Shown one piece after another: positions 50,516-64,000 of a stretch of 64,000 bases of DNA. The notes under the pieces were generated by a model that did not search any database, was not told where the DNA came from, and was given only the letters and a program-made list of their open reading frames with translations. The stretch is from Vespula vulgaris (Eukaryota; Arthropoda; Insecta; Hymenoptera; Vespidae). How positions within the stretch are numbered: the stretch's first letter is position 1; each line of letters starts with the position of its first letter. The DNA lies in contig NC_066603.1 in assembly GCF_905475345.1 (NCBI RefSeq), forward strand, positions 2,038,501 to 2,102,500, given 5' to 3'. Position numbers and translations under genes: made by a program.

Positions 50516-53509
50516 CCTTGAGAGCAAAGATCGACAAACCAACCCACGCGAGAACGAAGCGGCTCTATTAAAGATCCCCTCCATGACCACCATGACCACC
50601 ACCACCATCACCATCACCACCATCACGTAGGAATTTACGGTTCGAGACGAGTTTGCAAGCTTTAATAATGTTCAGACTTTCTATACACTGAATATTCGTA
50701 TAATCTGATGCATGTATGCATGTATGTATATACGTATCTACTATTTATCCACATTTTAAACGTATATGTATGTTTATCTATCTATTTTAAATGTGTACGT
50801 ATATATGTATGTATGTGTGTATGTGTGTATGTATATATATATATATATATGTATCTATGTATCCATATTCTAGACGTGTAATGATACATAATGAAAGCCT
50901 TGCGATCACTTTGCCGAGGACAATTTTCATTGAAGTATAATAGAACGATGATTAACTTACATAATCTTTTCGTTTGAATCGTATTGCGATACTATTTTAT
51001 TATCGTTATTATTTATTTATCAATGAGATTTATGCAATATACATATATACGTATGTATGTCTATCATCTGTGTACATATATTATCTATTATTTCATTTAT
51101 TTATCTCTGTGAGAAAATATTTGTATTGGAAAAAAATTATTATCTCCATTATCGTTCTATTCTATTAATGAAATTTTCTGCAAAAAAAAAGATTCTTTTT
51201 TAATATATATATATATATACATATATTTTTTTTAGTTACTACTAATTTATTGTTAACTCATATTTATTGTTATATATATATATATTTATCTGTTATAAAC
51301 AAAAATTCGATAATTATAGTTAAGAAAAAGGAGAAAAGAAAAATTGATTTCTTTTATCACTCGACGAAAATCGTAAAAATCTGATTAAGTGTTAAGAAAA
51401 TAAAAAGTCTCGTAATATTCCACGTAATACTTAATGTCAGAAAGAAAGAGAGAGAGATAGAAGAGAGACTGACTTTACGATGATGATTTGTATTTTCAGG
51501 GTACGTAAGAAGAAAGGTTACGTAATACAATCGACCGCGTTTTATCGACTTACTAATTATTTCAAATGAATGAACATGAGCAATATTTTATACTGAATAC
51601 TATTTATCTATAACATCACAGCAATATAAAAATCGATCGAAAAATAACTTATTAAAATTTCGAAATCAATTCGATTTACACACTTATATATCATTCGAAT
51701 CATTCTACTCGTTAATGATAAAGTTAAAACAAATTGAACGTACAATAATGTCGCTTCATATGTTCCTAAACGATATTAAAAATCAATTTCTTTTTTTTTT
51801 TTGGTATTCTCTTTCGAAACTCTTCAAACAATTTTTTTTTTAGATTCTAAAAATACAAATCTCAACTTGTATGATTATAAACTCAATTTGCAAGTCCAAA
51901 GAATTCTCGATGAAAGTGTAATTGATTTTTATTATCATCTAGGAACTTTCGATTCATCCAGTATATTATTCGAGTCTCGTTGTACGTAGTAAAATTCTAA
52001 AACGTTAGAGGCAAAGACTAGTTTAAAACGTCCATTAATTCGCCAGTTAAATTAAACTCGAGGGTGAACAATGAATAAGAGAACAGATGCATACGTTCTA
52101 TTATGTCGAGTCGCTTGTTATAACATTTCACTTTCAATTTTTGTATAAGAAAACTCATGATTTTTCACTTTGTAAATAATCATTCAAGGATCTCTCTTGT
52201 CTTTTCTCTTCTTCTTCTTTTTTTTGTATACTTCCTTTTTTTCTGATCATCGAGAAATAAAAAAAAAATAAATAAATAAAAAAAAGTACAAAATTCTTCG
52301 TAATATCTTTTTTGAAATAAATAAAATTTATTTCTCGCATTTAATATATCATAAGAAATTAACAATTTACATTTCGATGATCGGGAAATAAAAGAGAGGT
52401 AAGAAAAATTCTTTATAGAAAAAAAATAAATAAATAAATAAATGAATAAACAAAAATTTGGAAACTTACTTCCTCGTGTCCTTCGATCGATGCTTCCAAT
52501 CGAATCAAAAAGATACGACGATCACTTTTTCCGCCTTTTTTTCTATAGAACTAAACATTTACGTTAATCATGAATATATAATCACGAAGTAGGAACAAAC
52601 ACGTGATATTATCTCCAATGAGTTCACTCACAAGGATGAACGACGATTCGTCGAGAACTTTCATCTTCCATAACGCGTCTTTTTTATCCGAATTTTTCGA
52701 TTAACTTTTCCAAGAAAAAGAAAACGAAAGAAAATAAAAAACGAAGAACACCGCGTTGTATATCTTCGTGCAAGAAAAAAAAAAAAAAGAAAAAAATAAA
52801 TAAAATAAATAAATGAAAACAAAAAAAAAGAAAAAGAAATATATTTCAATTATTAATTAAATTCTCGACGAATATAATATATTTTTTGATACGATGATCT
52901 TTGTTGCACGTACAAACGCAAACACACACGTACGCGCGGCCGCGCACACACACTCACACACATACACATTTGAAAATATTCTTTTTTTCTTTCTTTCTTT
53001 CTTTCTTTCTTTTTTTAAACGCAACGTTAGAGCGTTTAGAGAATTTTTATCGTTTCGTCGAAACTCCTTCACAGGTAAGATACGTGAACGTATAAAGATA
53101 CAGAGAAAAAGAGACACAGAGGCCTTTGCTGTTCGAGCAACAGGTAGATACTGAATTGTGAGCCGAGGATGGGAATGGAACGAGCGTGCCACTGCGGATG
53201 GACGAATCCGAATGTGGAGGAGCGAGAACGCAGCTATTGGCGGTCTCATAAAACTTCGTTCACAATTGGCGACATTCTGTAATCTTTTTAAACTAACCTT
53301 AAATCGATTGTTCGACTTATACAGACTCTGCGTCGATCTATAATAACTCGTATTGTTCGCATCTAATATTACATCTTAATATTTCAACACGAAAGAAATA
53401 TTCGTACTTACGTATAATTATCTAATAGTAATGATCAAGGAGTTGTGTTTGGTTTGAATAATTTATATAAATCAAGCTCGCCAATTTTAATTCGTAAGGA
53501 TGATCTAAT

Positions 53510-53515
<6 letters not shown>

Positions 53516-53553
<38 letters not shown>
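53516..53553. repeat. (AT)n microsatellite
   Basis: About 36 bp of alternating AT. Confidence 0.9.
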
Positions 53554-53555
<2 letters not shown>

Positions 53556-54566
53556 GTACGTAAATATGTACATCGGATTTGAAATATTAGAAATGCAGTT
53601 AAACGTGTTGCGAAGGTGAAATGAACGAATGAATGAGTAGAAAGAAATAAAAAGATACCAAAGTAGAAAAAATAATAAAGAGAAATAAAGAAAAGAAACC
53701 AAAATGATATACGCGTGATCGAGATCTATCGATCGGAGGTGAACAAGATCGAGATAAAATTTCGTACCGATACTTAGCCTGTTGACTTGATCGAGAGTAG
53801 AAAACTATGTCTATCTAAATATATGTATTATTTTCTAGTAGCGGATAGATACGCGTGTCTTAGGAGAGAGAGAGAGAGAGAGAAAGAGAAAGAGAGAGAC
53901 ATTCTATCAATGTCAGAAATCATTAAACTCGTATCTATCTCGTATCGTATCGGAATCAATTGTCATAAACAAAGAGGGAGAAGGTGTACTTCATTTTGAG
54001 ATATGTTAATTCGACGTATCAAGTCCTGAACCATTAATAATACTGGACTTTTGAGTGGTCGACTCTTAGAGGTTGAACTCATTGATAAATTCTTATTCAT
54101 AAGAGAGAGAGAGAGAGAGAGAAAGAAATTTCATTCTTTTTTTAAATTGCACGTTCATTTATCCTCGAATTTTGCAGATATTTTTAATAAATTTATGGTT
54201 TCTTCTTTTTTATTTATTTTTTTTTTTACTTTATTCGTCATTCTTTTCCTTAATTTTTTTTATTTCTTTTTTTTTTCTATTCTTCCTCCTCGTTTTACAT
54301 CCTTCCGCTCGTATTTTCCATTCACGCATTCACGAGTCTGGAATCGATCGAGAATAATCGTTTCTCTCGTATCACGTTTCCAGGAAGTATCGAACGAGTT
54401 TGCGATCTCGAACTAAAATCATTTATCAGATTTTACGATAATATTTCTAGGATGTTAGAACAGTGTCTCGCTATATATCGCACTTAATTTTCTTTCGAAT
54501 TCAAATAGAATTTCTTACGAAAATATAAAAGATTGTACGTACAAGTGCGTCCTATCTAAGTGTGAT

Positions 54567-54625
54567 AAAAAGTTCCTAGATGAATCAAAAATTCCTAGTT
54601 GAAATTGGTCCACCTAGGAACTTTT
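54567..54625. mobile_element. Short inverted-repeat element remnant (MITE-like)
   Basis: AAAAGTTCCTAG at 54567-54578 is matched by its reverse complement CTAGGAACTTTT at 54614-54625, with an internal TTCCTAG copy at 54592. The right end continues GACCCACCCTGTA. Outward from this end the minus strand reads TACAGGGTGGGTCAAAAG, similar to a motif at 46313. No transposase is present. Confidence 0.4.
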
Positions 54626-55368
54626 GACCCACCCTGTATATACATATAAGATATATGTATATATGATCGATTTTATCTTCGACTTTCTATCAGTGACCCC
54701 ATCTTATATTTCATTCCATTCAATTTTTTCAAACGTATATGTACATATATATATATATATACATACATATACGTATATACGTATATGTATATCTTTATAA
54801 ATTCTATTATTTACAACTGTGAATGACATTTTTCATTACATTTTCAATTTTATTTTCTGATACGCAATTGACCAGGTAAATCGAACGAGTTAAATATATG
54901 CATGTATATATGTATATACGAGTTAAATATATATATGTATATACATATACAGGTTATGCAAATCTTGTTAATACCTTCTAGGGGAAAGGTTAACCGTAAA
55001 GAACATAACGATATATCGATATATCGATTACAGACAATAAATACATCGATGTCAACGATTAAAAAAGCTTGATCCGATCACAGCTATCTATACATATATG
55101 TATACATACACACATATATATATATACACGTTTATATATATATATATCTGTACATATATTTTATTAGAAAAAAATATCTCGTAACGACGCTAATAAACTA
55201 AGTTTATCAGCGTTATCTCACTTATTCACGGTGACTTCATCGATTTAATCTTAATGGTACTCTTTCTTTAACACATTATGTATAAAAATTATAATTATAT
55301 TCGAGTTTATATAATTATTATCGTTTTGTGATACAGGAATAGCATTTTGAATCGATCGAAAGAAAAAA

Positions 55369-55405
<37 letters not shown>

Positions 55406-55752
55406 CTTCGAGTAAATTTTCCATTTTTGATTTCATTGCGACATTAAGAGTAATTTAATCAACTAATTGATTCGATTAAATCGATAATTTAATTAATTAA
55501 TTATTTCATCATAAGATTAAAAAAAGAATACGTACAATATCAATACTAATTCTCTAATCTCTTACTGACTCAAACATAAATTAATCCTATAATATATCCT
55601 AAACATCAAATCCTGTAAATTATCATAAATACAATTAACGATAGCAAAAGTATATTGTTTTAACAATAGAAGTAATTAATCGTTCGGTGTGAACAAAGCC
55701 TTAGGTTAGAAGCATGCTTCTGTGACGTCGTTTCTCGAACATATAGTGGGAG

Positions 55753-55802
55753 AAACAGAGACAGAGAGATAGAGACAGACAGAGAGAGATAGAGATAGAG
55801 AC

Positions 55803-55847
<45 letters not shown>

Positions 55848-55860
55848 CAGGAATAGAGAA
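55753..55860. repeat. (GA)n microsatellite with ACAG interruptions
   Basis: GA/GACA units over about 100 bp, purest at 55807-55840. Confidence 0.93.
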
Positions 55861-57601
55861 TGGGAGAGAAATAGAGTGAAAGAAAGAATGAAAGAGAAAG
55901 AGAGCGAGAGAAAAAAAAACGAAAAAAAGAAAGAGAGAATGAGAAAGAAAGAGAAGTTAGAGAAAGAGAGAGGGGTGAGGGATAGTTTCAATCATCGCAA
56001 TGAATTACAACGAGCCAGTCACTGAGAGTGACTCACCAGAGGCACTACTGCACTGACGAGAAGTCACGCTGATAAAAGCTTTTCTTGCGACAACTGGCTC
56101 TGGTAAAAGGAATTTCAATCCAAACAGAGGGAAAGAGAAAGAGAAATAGAGCAATTCTATTCGAAATATATCGAAAAAATATCTTCGTCAAAATAATTTC
56201 CTTCTAAACCACACGCGTAATCGTGTATCTTCTTTAAAGAACAAAGATCAAAAGTTTGTAGACTTTTAAAAACAAATTATTAAATTACTACTCATTCGGA
56301 ATTTTCGTACGTAGATCTTCTAATTTTACGATATGAAAAACAAAGAAAGAAAATAATATTTGGCTTGAAAAAAATATCGATCTAATCGATCTCGATCTTT
56401 GTCAATTGCATCTAATAAATTTTTAATTCCTTCTAACGAATTTTTAGATTCGATCGTGTGTCTTGTTCTGTGTTTCTTCTTTTTTTTTCTTTTCTCTCTC
56501 TCTCTCTCGATAAGATATAACTTCTTTTTCTTTTCTTTCATCGGAATTATGAGTCATTTAAGTTTCTTGAATACCTCTAGGATGATACTTTTCAGAGAGA
56601 AAGAGAAAGAAAGAGAGAGAGAGAGATATAACGGGTACTCTTCTTCTTGCTAATAATAGTATCTCGGAAGCCCGTTAAATCCACGTGATTTATGTTGTTG
56701 AGATTAAGGAGCACGTTTTTATTTTTTTTATTATTTTTTTTATTCTCTTTTTTTTTTCATGATAGATTTCATCCAACAGTCGCCATCTTGAATCGCATTA
56801 ATAAAAAGTTTAAGTGACTTCCGAATATTCCTCCTTTTTTCCTTATTGTTCGAACCCTTACCTTGTTCGATTTTAAAGTGACGATATCTGTATGATCGTT
56901 CAATTTTTTACAATTATTATTATTATTACTATTATTATTATTATAATATTAAATACACAAATATTATTTTTTGAAAAGTATATATGAATATATATATACA
57001 CACACACACAGTTGAAGAAGGTTATTTCAAATCGTTAGAAAAATTAAAAAAGAGAGAAAATATTTAACATTTAATATTTAATATAAATTCTTTATAATGA
57101 AAAACTAAAAACTTCTTTTCTTTTTCTATTTTATTATTTGTATTTAACAAGCATCGAAAGATATCGATCGTTATCATCCAAAGATTCTTTCGAAAGGGTT
57201 TTCTTTTCCAAATACATATATACACACACCTACACGCATATACCTATACGTATCCAATGTAAGTGAGAAATGAAAAGAGTATATAATATATATACACATA
57301 TATACGTTTCCATATACATACATACATACATACTAGATATCTTTACTTTCTCGTAAGATCTCAAATAGTGGAACGTTTTTACTTTTTCCAAACGTCATTG
57401 ACACTAAAAATCAACCGGGAACGTGAGATAATCATCGAAAAAGTAGAAGAAGGGTAATACGATACCTACGCTCTACTCTCATGGTGTTGTTGTTCATGGT
57501 GTTCCTTTCTCATATTCTTATGTGGCTGGTGCCACTCCTGACCGTTGATCCTCGATAAGCATTGAATCGTTCGGTGATACTTATGAGACACACTGAGCAA
57601 A

Positions 57602-57609
57602 AGAGAGAG

Positions 57610-57640
<31 letters not shown>

Positions 57641-57642
57641 TA
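57602..57642. repeat. (GA)n microsatellite
   Basis: GA run; a (CT)n run lies about 160 bp to the right, so the two can pair as an inverted repeat. Confidence 0.92.
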
Positions 57643-57797
57643 AATAGATAGAGGGATAGATAGAAAGAGAAAGATAGTAAATATAAGTAGTAGCAGTTAT
57701 GTGCTGACTTGTCACACGTAACGTGAGTCTTTTTCGTTGGCATTACTTGTTCATTCGAGGTCAAAGCTATGTCGTAAAAAGATCTTTCTCTTTCTAT

Positions 57798-57800
<3 letters not shown>

Positions 57801-57855
<55 letters not shown>

Positions 57856-57870
57856 GTCTCTCTCTCTATT
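57801..57870. repeat. (CT)n microsatellite
   Basis: CT run with CTGT interruptions near the right end. Confidence 0.93.
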
Positions 57871-59384
57871 CATCTTTCTTTTTTATTCTTATCTTTATTC
57901 GAGATTTAGTCACCGGTTTATTTGTCTCTCTTTCTTTCTATCACGATCTCTAAATTATATTAGAAAATAAATATTTATTTTTTTTTTTTTTATGAATATT
58001 AATTAGCGCAGAGATGTTTTTTATGGAAATTATTTGTAATCGTTCTCTCTTTCTCTCTCTTTTTCTCTTTGTTTTTTTTTTTTATTCGTTTCGTTACTTT
58101 TCGTTTCTTCGTACAAAGTGAAATAATTTTATCATCGATAATGAACGATAGATAATTGTTCAAGTCGCGTCAAGACATCTTTTTTTCGCAAATTTATTTC
58201 GATTACTTTCTCCCTCTCCCTTTTTCTCTTTCTTATTCTTCGTTTTCTTTTTTTCCTTTACTTTTATTTTCACACCTAATCAAGAGATAAATTTGTAATA
58301 ATATGAGAACGATTTGCGATAATAAAAAGAAAATACTATTTCTACTTGTACATTATCTGTAATTTACAAACATTCAAATATAAGATAATTTTAAACGTGT
58401 GATTCAGGAGTTGATATAAATAAACTTACTTTCTCAATTTATCTCTCTCCCTCTCTATTAATTTCATAACTATATTAGAACGCAATTAACTGAAAGATAA
58501 AAAAAAAAACAAAGAAAAAGAAAAAAGGAAAAAAAAAGGAACGAAAAAGAAATTCGGTCAGTAATGATGAATAAATAACACGCTATATTAACGTATATAA
58601 ACATATCCATGAAGTAATCGTAAGTTACATCCGAAACAAATAAAAAATATTCAGGAATTATTTTCTATCGTTTAAACATCTTACGATTCTCTTATGGTTT
58701 GGCACGAGTAAGCAATGATTTCTATTTCTTCCCCTTCCCTTTTATTTCTCCTCCTTTTTCTCCTTTTTCTTTCTACGATCAACGCCCTCTCACTCGCATA
58801 CCGTGCCAATTATTCTCAGCACGGAAGTTCTGTTCTCTCAGCGTGAGAGATCGGTGCGAGAACTCTTTTGATATACATATATACACTCATACACATACAT
58901 ACACTATATTATATTATATATATATATGAATGTATATATATATGTATCGTATATATATATATTTATATATATGTATTATATCTATTATATATATTTCATG
59001 TATTGTATGTATTGTATGTATGTATGTTATGTACTATATCTATTATATGTATTACACGTATTGTACGTATGTATTTATATATATTGTATATATCTACACC
59101 ATAGGTATAATCATCTTTTATTCATAGATCTTTCACGCTTGAGAATCGATAAAGAAATGATATTTGCAAAACGATCGTGATCTCACGCGTGCCAATGTCT
59201 AACAAGAAGATCGATGCCTCGTTTCTTCTTTGCCACTGGTGAGGATGTGAATCATACAGAGACAAACAAACGTACACGTATACATTTTGATCATGGGAAT
59301 CGACTATGTGTTTAGTTATACATTGATTCGATCTTCTTTGGATTTTCCTATCATGAGTCATGGTATATATAGTATGTATTTATG

Positions 59385-59432
59385 TATTTATTTATGTATG
59401 TATGTTATGTATGTATGTATGTATGTACGTAT
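59385..59432. repeat. (TATG)n microsatellite
   Basis: TATG/TATT units, purest from 59395 to 59430. Confidence 0.88.
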
Positions 59433-61083
59433 GTTGAGATAGGAGAGGAAAGATTTAACATAGCGTTTGATTATTAGCTTATTTCTATTAGTCGATAGGT
59501 TGGTTCGGTAGTTATAAAGAATCGATGGTGAAACTCGATAGTTGTTGGTTTGATTGGGTATTTATAGAAATCGTAGATTATTATTAGAATTAGAATTAGA
59601 ATTTATAGATGGTCTATGCTATATCGAGAACATGAAGAATTTATATGGTAAAGAATTATAATGAAAGCTTCTTTCCTCTTTCTTTTCTCTTTTCTTTTTT
59701 CTTTTTTTTTTTTCATAATAAACAGTTGGAGAGAAATTATTATTAGAATTAGAATTTATGGGATTATGTGGTACATTAAGAGAACGTAAAAAAAATTTAT
59801 ATAATAGAACTATAATTTTTTTTTTTTTTTTTTTAATACGTATGCTTGCGTGTAACACAGAGAATGATGGATTTATATAATCGATTTTAATGAAATTATT
59901 TATACTATATATATATATATTAGATTAGAATTAGAATTTATAAAAGTGTACACGTGTAGTATATAGTATCTGAAGAATACATAGAAGAAAGTCTTACGAA
60001 ATTATTCTTTTTTCTATATAAACAATCATACGATTAGAATCAGATAAAAGTATGTAAGATATATAAAGAACGAATAATTGATCTACGCATATTCCAATAC
60101 GATTATTTTTTTCAAACGAGCGTAAAATAAAATCAGAATTAGAAACTGAATACGTTTGTACGAGAAAATGTAATATTATGAGAATTCCATGAAAACTTAT
60201 GAATCATAAAATACGTTTGACACCGGTTTCCGCATATAGAAAATTGTACGATATTATTAGAATTAGAAGTAATACTAAGAAACAAAATATACGATAAGAT
60301 GAAAATTGAAAGAACAAATTTATAGAATAAATTCTAACGAAACTATTTTCCCATATGAACGATAATCTTACAATATGATTTAGAATTAGAATTAATAGAA
60401 AAAAGAAACAAACAAATGTACAGAAAGAAAAAAAAGAACAAAGATAAAAAAAATGATTTAATGAAACATATAGTAATTATTATTTCCACGTTTAGATTTA
60501 AACGCTGGTAATATTACCGATGACACCGACCTTAATCATTAATCATTGTAAGTACATATATATGTATATACGTATGTATGTACATATGATATAGCTTAGG
60601 GTTCCTTAGAATTCAACGAACATGAATTTTCGAGATAATCTGCCTGACCTAGATAAATGATCGAGAAGGTTCTATATATAGAAGATGACGGAAAAACACG
60701 ATTTGCCAATTGTCCGTCTCTCGTCCTCGTTTTTCCATCTTCCTTTTACACGATATATGATATACATACATATACATAGATATATAGATACATAAATGCA
60801 TACATAATATATATATATATGCGTACTTATATATGTTTATACATATAAATATATATATAAAGAAAGATAGATGTATAAGTATGTATTCAAAGAACATAAC
60901 TGGTCTAATAGATCCTAGTAAATAGTAATTAGACGAAGTGTCGAAGAGAGTACCGTCTGGTATCATTCGAAACTAGACGAAAGGTTCAGCGAACGTGACA
61001 GCGGCTTAGAAACTTTCTCGATCGGGGAATGAAAATGCATCAAAGAATGCACGTAAGATGTTTTATACGTATCGCGTGTTAGA

Positions 61084-61116
61084 AAGAGAGTGAGAAAAAG
61101 AGACAGAGAGACAGAC

Positions 61117-61170
<54 letters not shown>
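61084..61170. repeat. (GA)n microsatellite
   Basis: GA run with GACAG interruptions at the left. A (CT)n run follows at 61377-61423. Confidence 0.93.
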
Positions 61171-61172
<2 letters not shown>

Positions 61173-61376
61173 ATGCCGTGCGTGTAAATCGTGAACGCCG
61201 CAAGAAATAATCATCGTCTTGCAAATAAGATGTATGTACATATGACGTACTATGTATATACACATACATACACATAATATATACTCTACATGCTGAAACT
61301 GTTATTATATATATATATATATTTATTTACACATGCATGTGTGTGTGTGTTACTCTCTCCTTTTTTCTATTTTTTT

Positions 61377-61384
61377 TCTCTCTC

Positions 61385-61423
<39 letters not shown>
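61377..61423. repeat. (CT)n microsatellite in a long pyrimidine-rich region
   Basis: A CT run opens a strand-biased pyrimidine stretch that extends to about 62000 and gives a long Ser/Phe/Leu frame with no protein-like pattern. Confidence 0.92.
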
Positions 61424-61424
<1 letters not shown>

Positions 61425-62610
61425 TTTCTATCTAATGCTTTTATTGTCTTTCTTTTCTCACCATCTAATTCTCTCTCCCGTTGTACTTTTCTCTATCCAA
61501 TTAATCATTCATTCTACTTGTTTTTTCTAACTCGTTCACGTTCTGTTTTTTTTTCCCTCTTTACTTTTCTTTTTTTTTCCTTCCTTTCTTTTAATCTCAA
61601 GTTCTTTTTACCTGCCAATATTATAATTATCTTTCTATTATTTTTTTGTAACTTATTCTCTCTCTCTCTCTCTCTTTCTCGGTTTTTTTCTACATCTAAT
61701 TATCTATCTCTCTTTTTCTATTCCAATTCTCTTTCCGCTTTTTTTTTATATCTAATTATCATTCTATTTCCTTTTCTATCCCAATTTTCTTTCCGTCTTT
61801 TTATATCTAATTATCTTTCTAATTCTTTTTTTTTCTTCCTTTTGCCCAACTCATTAACCCTCTTCCTTCAATCGTGTCTTTTTTCAATCGAAAAATCTCT
61901 TTCTCTCTCTTTCTGATTTTCCATTTTAATTCTCTTTCTCTTTCTTTTTTCCGACATATTTTCTTTCTTCTTTTTTCTTCTTTTCTCCTTTCTAATACAT
62001 CGAAATTTTTTATCATTATTTTATGAAACATATTAAATACAGGAAGAATCAATTCACGTTATATAATCGAATATTGCATTCCTAAATAGAGAGTAACAGA
62101 GAAAGAGAGAGAGAGAGAGACATTATTCTAATATAAATAGAACTCTCTTTCTGTTTCTCTTTAAAAAAAAAAAAAAAAAAAGAAAAAAGAAAAAGAAAAA
62201 AGGATACATTCTTGCGGCAAAACATTCTCTCTAATATACATAGAGAGAATGTCTTAGAAATGTCTATATATAGTAACGGAGAGCTTAGAGTACGCGTTCT
62301 CTCAAGTAATCCTCTCTCGCGACTGGTTCGCTCGACTTCGCGAATAATTACTAGCATAAAGTCGATATATCCATGTTCCACATTGCTTCTACTTATATAC
62401 TATAGTTAGAATCGTGTTATTATCCTAGTCGATCGGAAACTGGATGTTACTTTCATAAGGATCCATGTATTTCTATATATAAGAGAAATCCATATATATA
62501 TACATACACAGACATTCGAAAAAATATTTCATACTCCTATACATAGTAATAACATATCAATATATATATTTTTGTATAGATAACAAAATATATATTAAAA
62601 AAAATATTCC

Positions 62611-62632
62611 ACACACACACACACACACACAT
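62611..62632. repeat. (CA)n microsatellite
   Basis: Eleven CA units followed by TATATATA. Confidence 0.9.
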
Positions 62633-64000
62633 ATATATAAATACATGTATAACACATCTATGTAATATGTATATACACACATAATGTTACGTATATACTT
62701 ATATACGAATATATTCGAAAGAAGATTACATACTGGATTTATATGTACATATGTATCACATTTATACAAACACACATACACACATGCCATGAATATACAT
62801 TTAATAGTAGATTACATGTTTCTGCATATGTGCATATATGTTTGAACGATTCCTTGGAACAGGTCGCAATTAAAATGGAAAAGAGAGACCTGGAATTTTT
62901 GGTGCACCGCGTGTGACGTTTTCCCTTCCTCCCATTCATCTCCCCTCCCATCAACCCCATAACTATCATTCCACTACTCCTTCGGTCTTTCCCTTCCACT
63001 AACACGCGACAGAAGTCCCTTCATTTTTCGCATTCCTCAGTCGAGTGGAATCTCTCTTCGGTATATACTGATTTAGTCATCTTACCGCATCGTCATCGAA
63101 ATAAATCCTTTCAAAAGGATGTTTGAGAATAGAGATCAATATAGTTATATTTATTAGATATTTCTTGAATCCTTTTTCTTTTTTTTTTTTAATTTTTTCT
63201 TTTTTTTAATCCGTTAATCGTTCGCATTGTAAATTAATATTGAAAATTTTCGAGAATTTTGAAGAGATTTAATATCTATAATTGTAAAGGATAGTATCAG
63301 AGAGTTATCTTAATTCTCTCTTTTTTTTTTTTTATTTTCTTCTGTGGAAAAATAATTACATATCAATGGAAAATTGTATATTGAATTGTCTAAATTTTAA
63401 GAATTCTTTTATTGAAATATCATTGAACGATACTCTAACGATTGATCTTGAGAAATAGACGTAAGTGTAATATAGAAGAACGAAAGTATCGATTAGAAAG
63501 GGAAAAAGATAAAGAAAGAAAGAAAGAAAGAAAAAATAAAAAACAAAAAAGAATTGAAATGATTAGAAAAAAAATATCTGAAGTAACATTGGTTATTCCA
63601 AAGAATTATAAATAATTAATAATACTTCATACACCATATCCTATAATACAAAATTATTAACAAACACTTGATACATAATGCAAAATATTATTTTAATTGT
63701 ATCAAAACTGAAAGAAAGAAAAAAGAGAAATTAAAAAACATTAAAAAAAAAAAAAAGAAAAAATATAGTTAAGTAGTAAAGACTTCCGTCGTATAAATAA
63801 AATTCGAGTAACGTTTAAGATAACGAAAGGATAAATTTCATTCCTTTTTTTTTCTCCTTTTATTTATTTATTTTTTTTTTTTTTATATAAATTAAACGTC
63901 TTTAAATGATCTCAAATTAATAAGCCGCGATATGTGCCGTGATAATTAAGATAGACTCTAAGTTGTTATTAGCCGATGGAAAGAGAAATCCGATCGCGAC

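Larger units (their letters stand above)
40325..64000. other. Repeat-rich desert, probable 5' flank or first intron of the RhoGEF gene
   Basis: About 23.7 kb without a secure coding exon. Most long open frames are translations of CT, GA, TA or T tracts (Ser-Leu, Arg-Glu, Tyr-Ile, Phe runs). Between the repeats are islands of complex sequence: 40925-41075, 41970-42230, 42965-43150, 45180-45460, 45880-46110, 46620-46800, 48395-48640, 53150-53345, 55985-56110, 58690-58870, 60480-60680. Some could be leader exons, promoters or enhancers; none can be assigned from sequence alone. Confidence 0.6.

Noticed and set aside
52857..53249. 130-codon minus-strand frame crossing CA and TTTC repeats
   Set aside because: Over a third of it is repeat translation; the CG-richer left part may be regulatory, but coding is not supported.
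58791..58830. Resemblance to miR-276 (CATACCGTGC present)
   Set aside because: The rest of the mature sequence does not match and the arms do not form a regular miRNA duplex.
61290..61916. 208-codon open frame on the plus strand
   Set aside because: It is a translation of a CT- and T-rich strand (Ser, Phe, Leu runs), without conserved pattern, and neighbouring frames are open for the same reason.
1..64000. tRNA, rRNA and CRISPR
   Set aside because: No cloverleaf with A and B boxes, rRNA core sequence or spaced identical repeats were recognised by eye; a covariance-model scan was not possible.

Overview
The window is AT-rich animal nuclear DNA with compact multi-exon genes, GT-AG introns of about 60-100 bp inside genes, and very dense microsatellites. 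The gene content (a Dicer-1-type Dicer with an acidic insert, Taspase-1, ERO1, a MAP4K3/happyhour-type kinase, a PLEKHG-type RhoGEF) fits an insect. Base composition and repeat style suggest aculeate Hymenoptera (bee, wasp or ant). The order is inference; no species can be named.

Layout: (1) 1-5485 (+), the 3' two-thirds of Dicer-1, whose N-terminal helicase lies off the left edge. (2) 5486-9608, a gene-free spacer with a 40-bp minisatellite, a pair of diverged direct repeats and a decayed tandem repeat of about 210 bp. (3) 9609-11407 (+), complete Taspase-1. (4) 11408-13402, a convergent spacer with a CTCF-like motif and a small doubtful ORF. (5) 13403-15892 (-), complete ERO1. (6) 15893-17699, a divergent promoter region shared by ERO1 and the kinase. 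(7) 17700-25129 (+), complete MAP4K3-like kinase with 21 coding exons. (8) 25130-33313, a long AT-rich convergent spacer. (9) 33314-40324 (-), a PLEKHG1/2/3-like RhoGEF with 12 coding exons. (10) 40325-64000, a desert of about 24 kb with no secure coding exon. It is full of CT/GA, TA, CA and tri- to hexanucleotide repeats and is probably the 5' flank or first intron of the RhoGEF gene. A few stop-poor, non-repetitive islands stand out in it.

Exon boundaries were chosen by splice signals and reading-frame continuity. For each of the five genes the summed coding exons are divisible by three and end in an in-frame stop: Dicer part 1408 aa, Taspase 350 aa, ERO1 450 aa, kinase 943 aa, RhoGEF about 1617 aa.

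The genes do not form one pathway. They cover microRNA processing, proteolytic activation of chromatin and transcription factors, ER disulfide formation, growth/stress kinase signalling, and Rho GTPase activation. I saw no clearly new multigene system. The observations most worth a second look are the stop-poor islands in the right-hand desert, the shared inverted-repeat termini there, the decayed tandem repeat left of Taspase-1, and the kinase uORFs.
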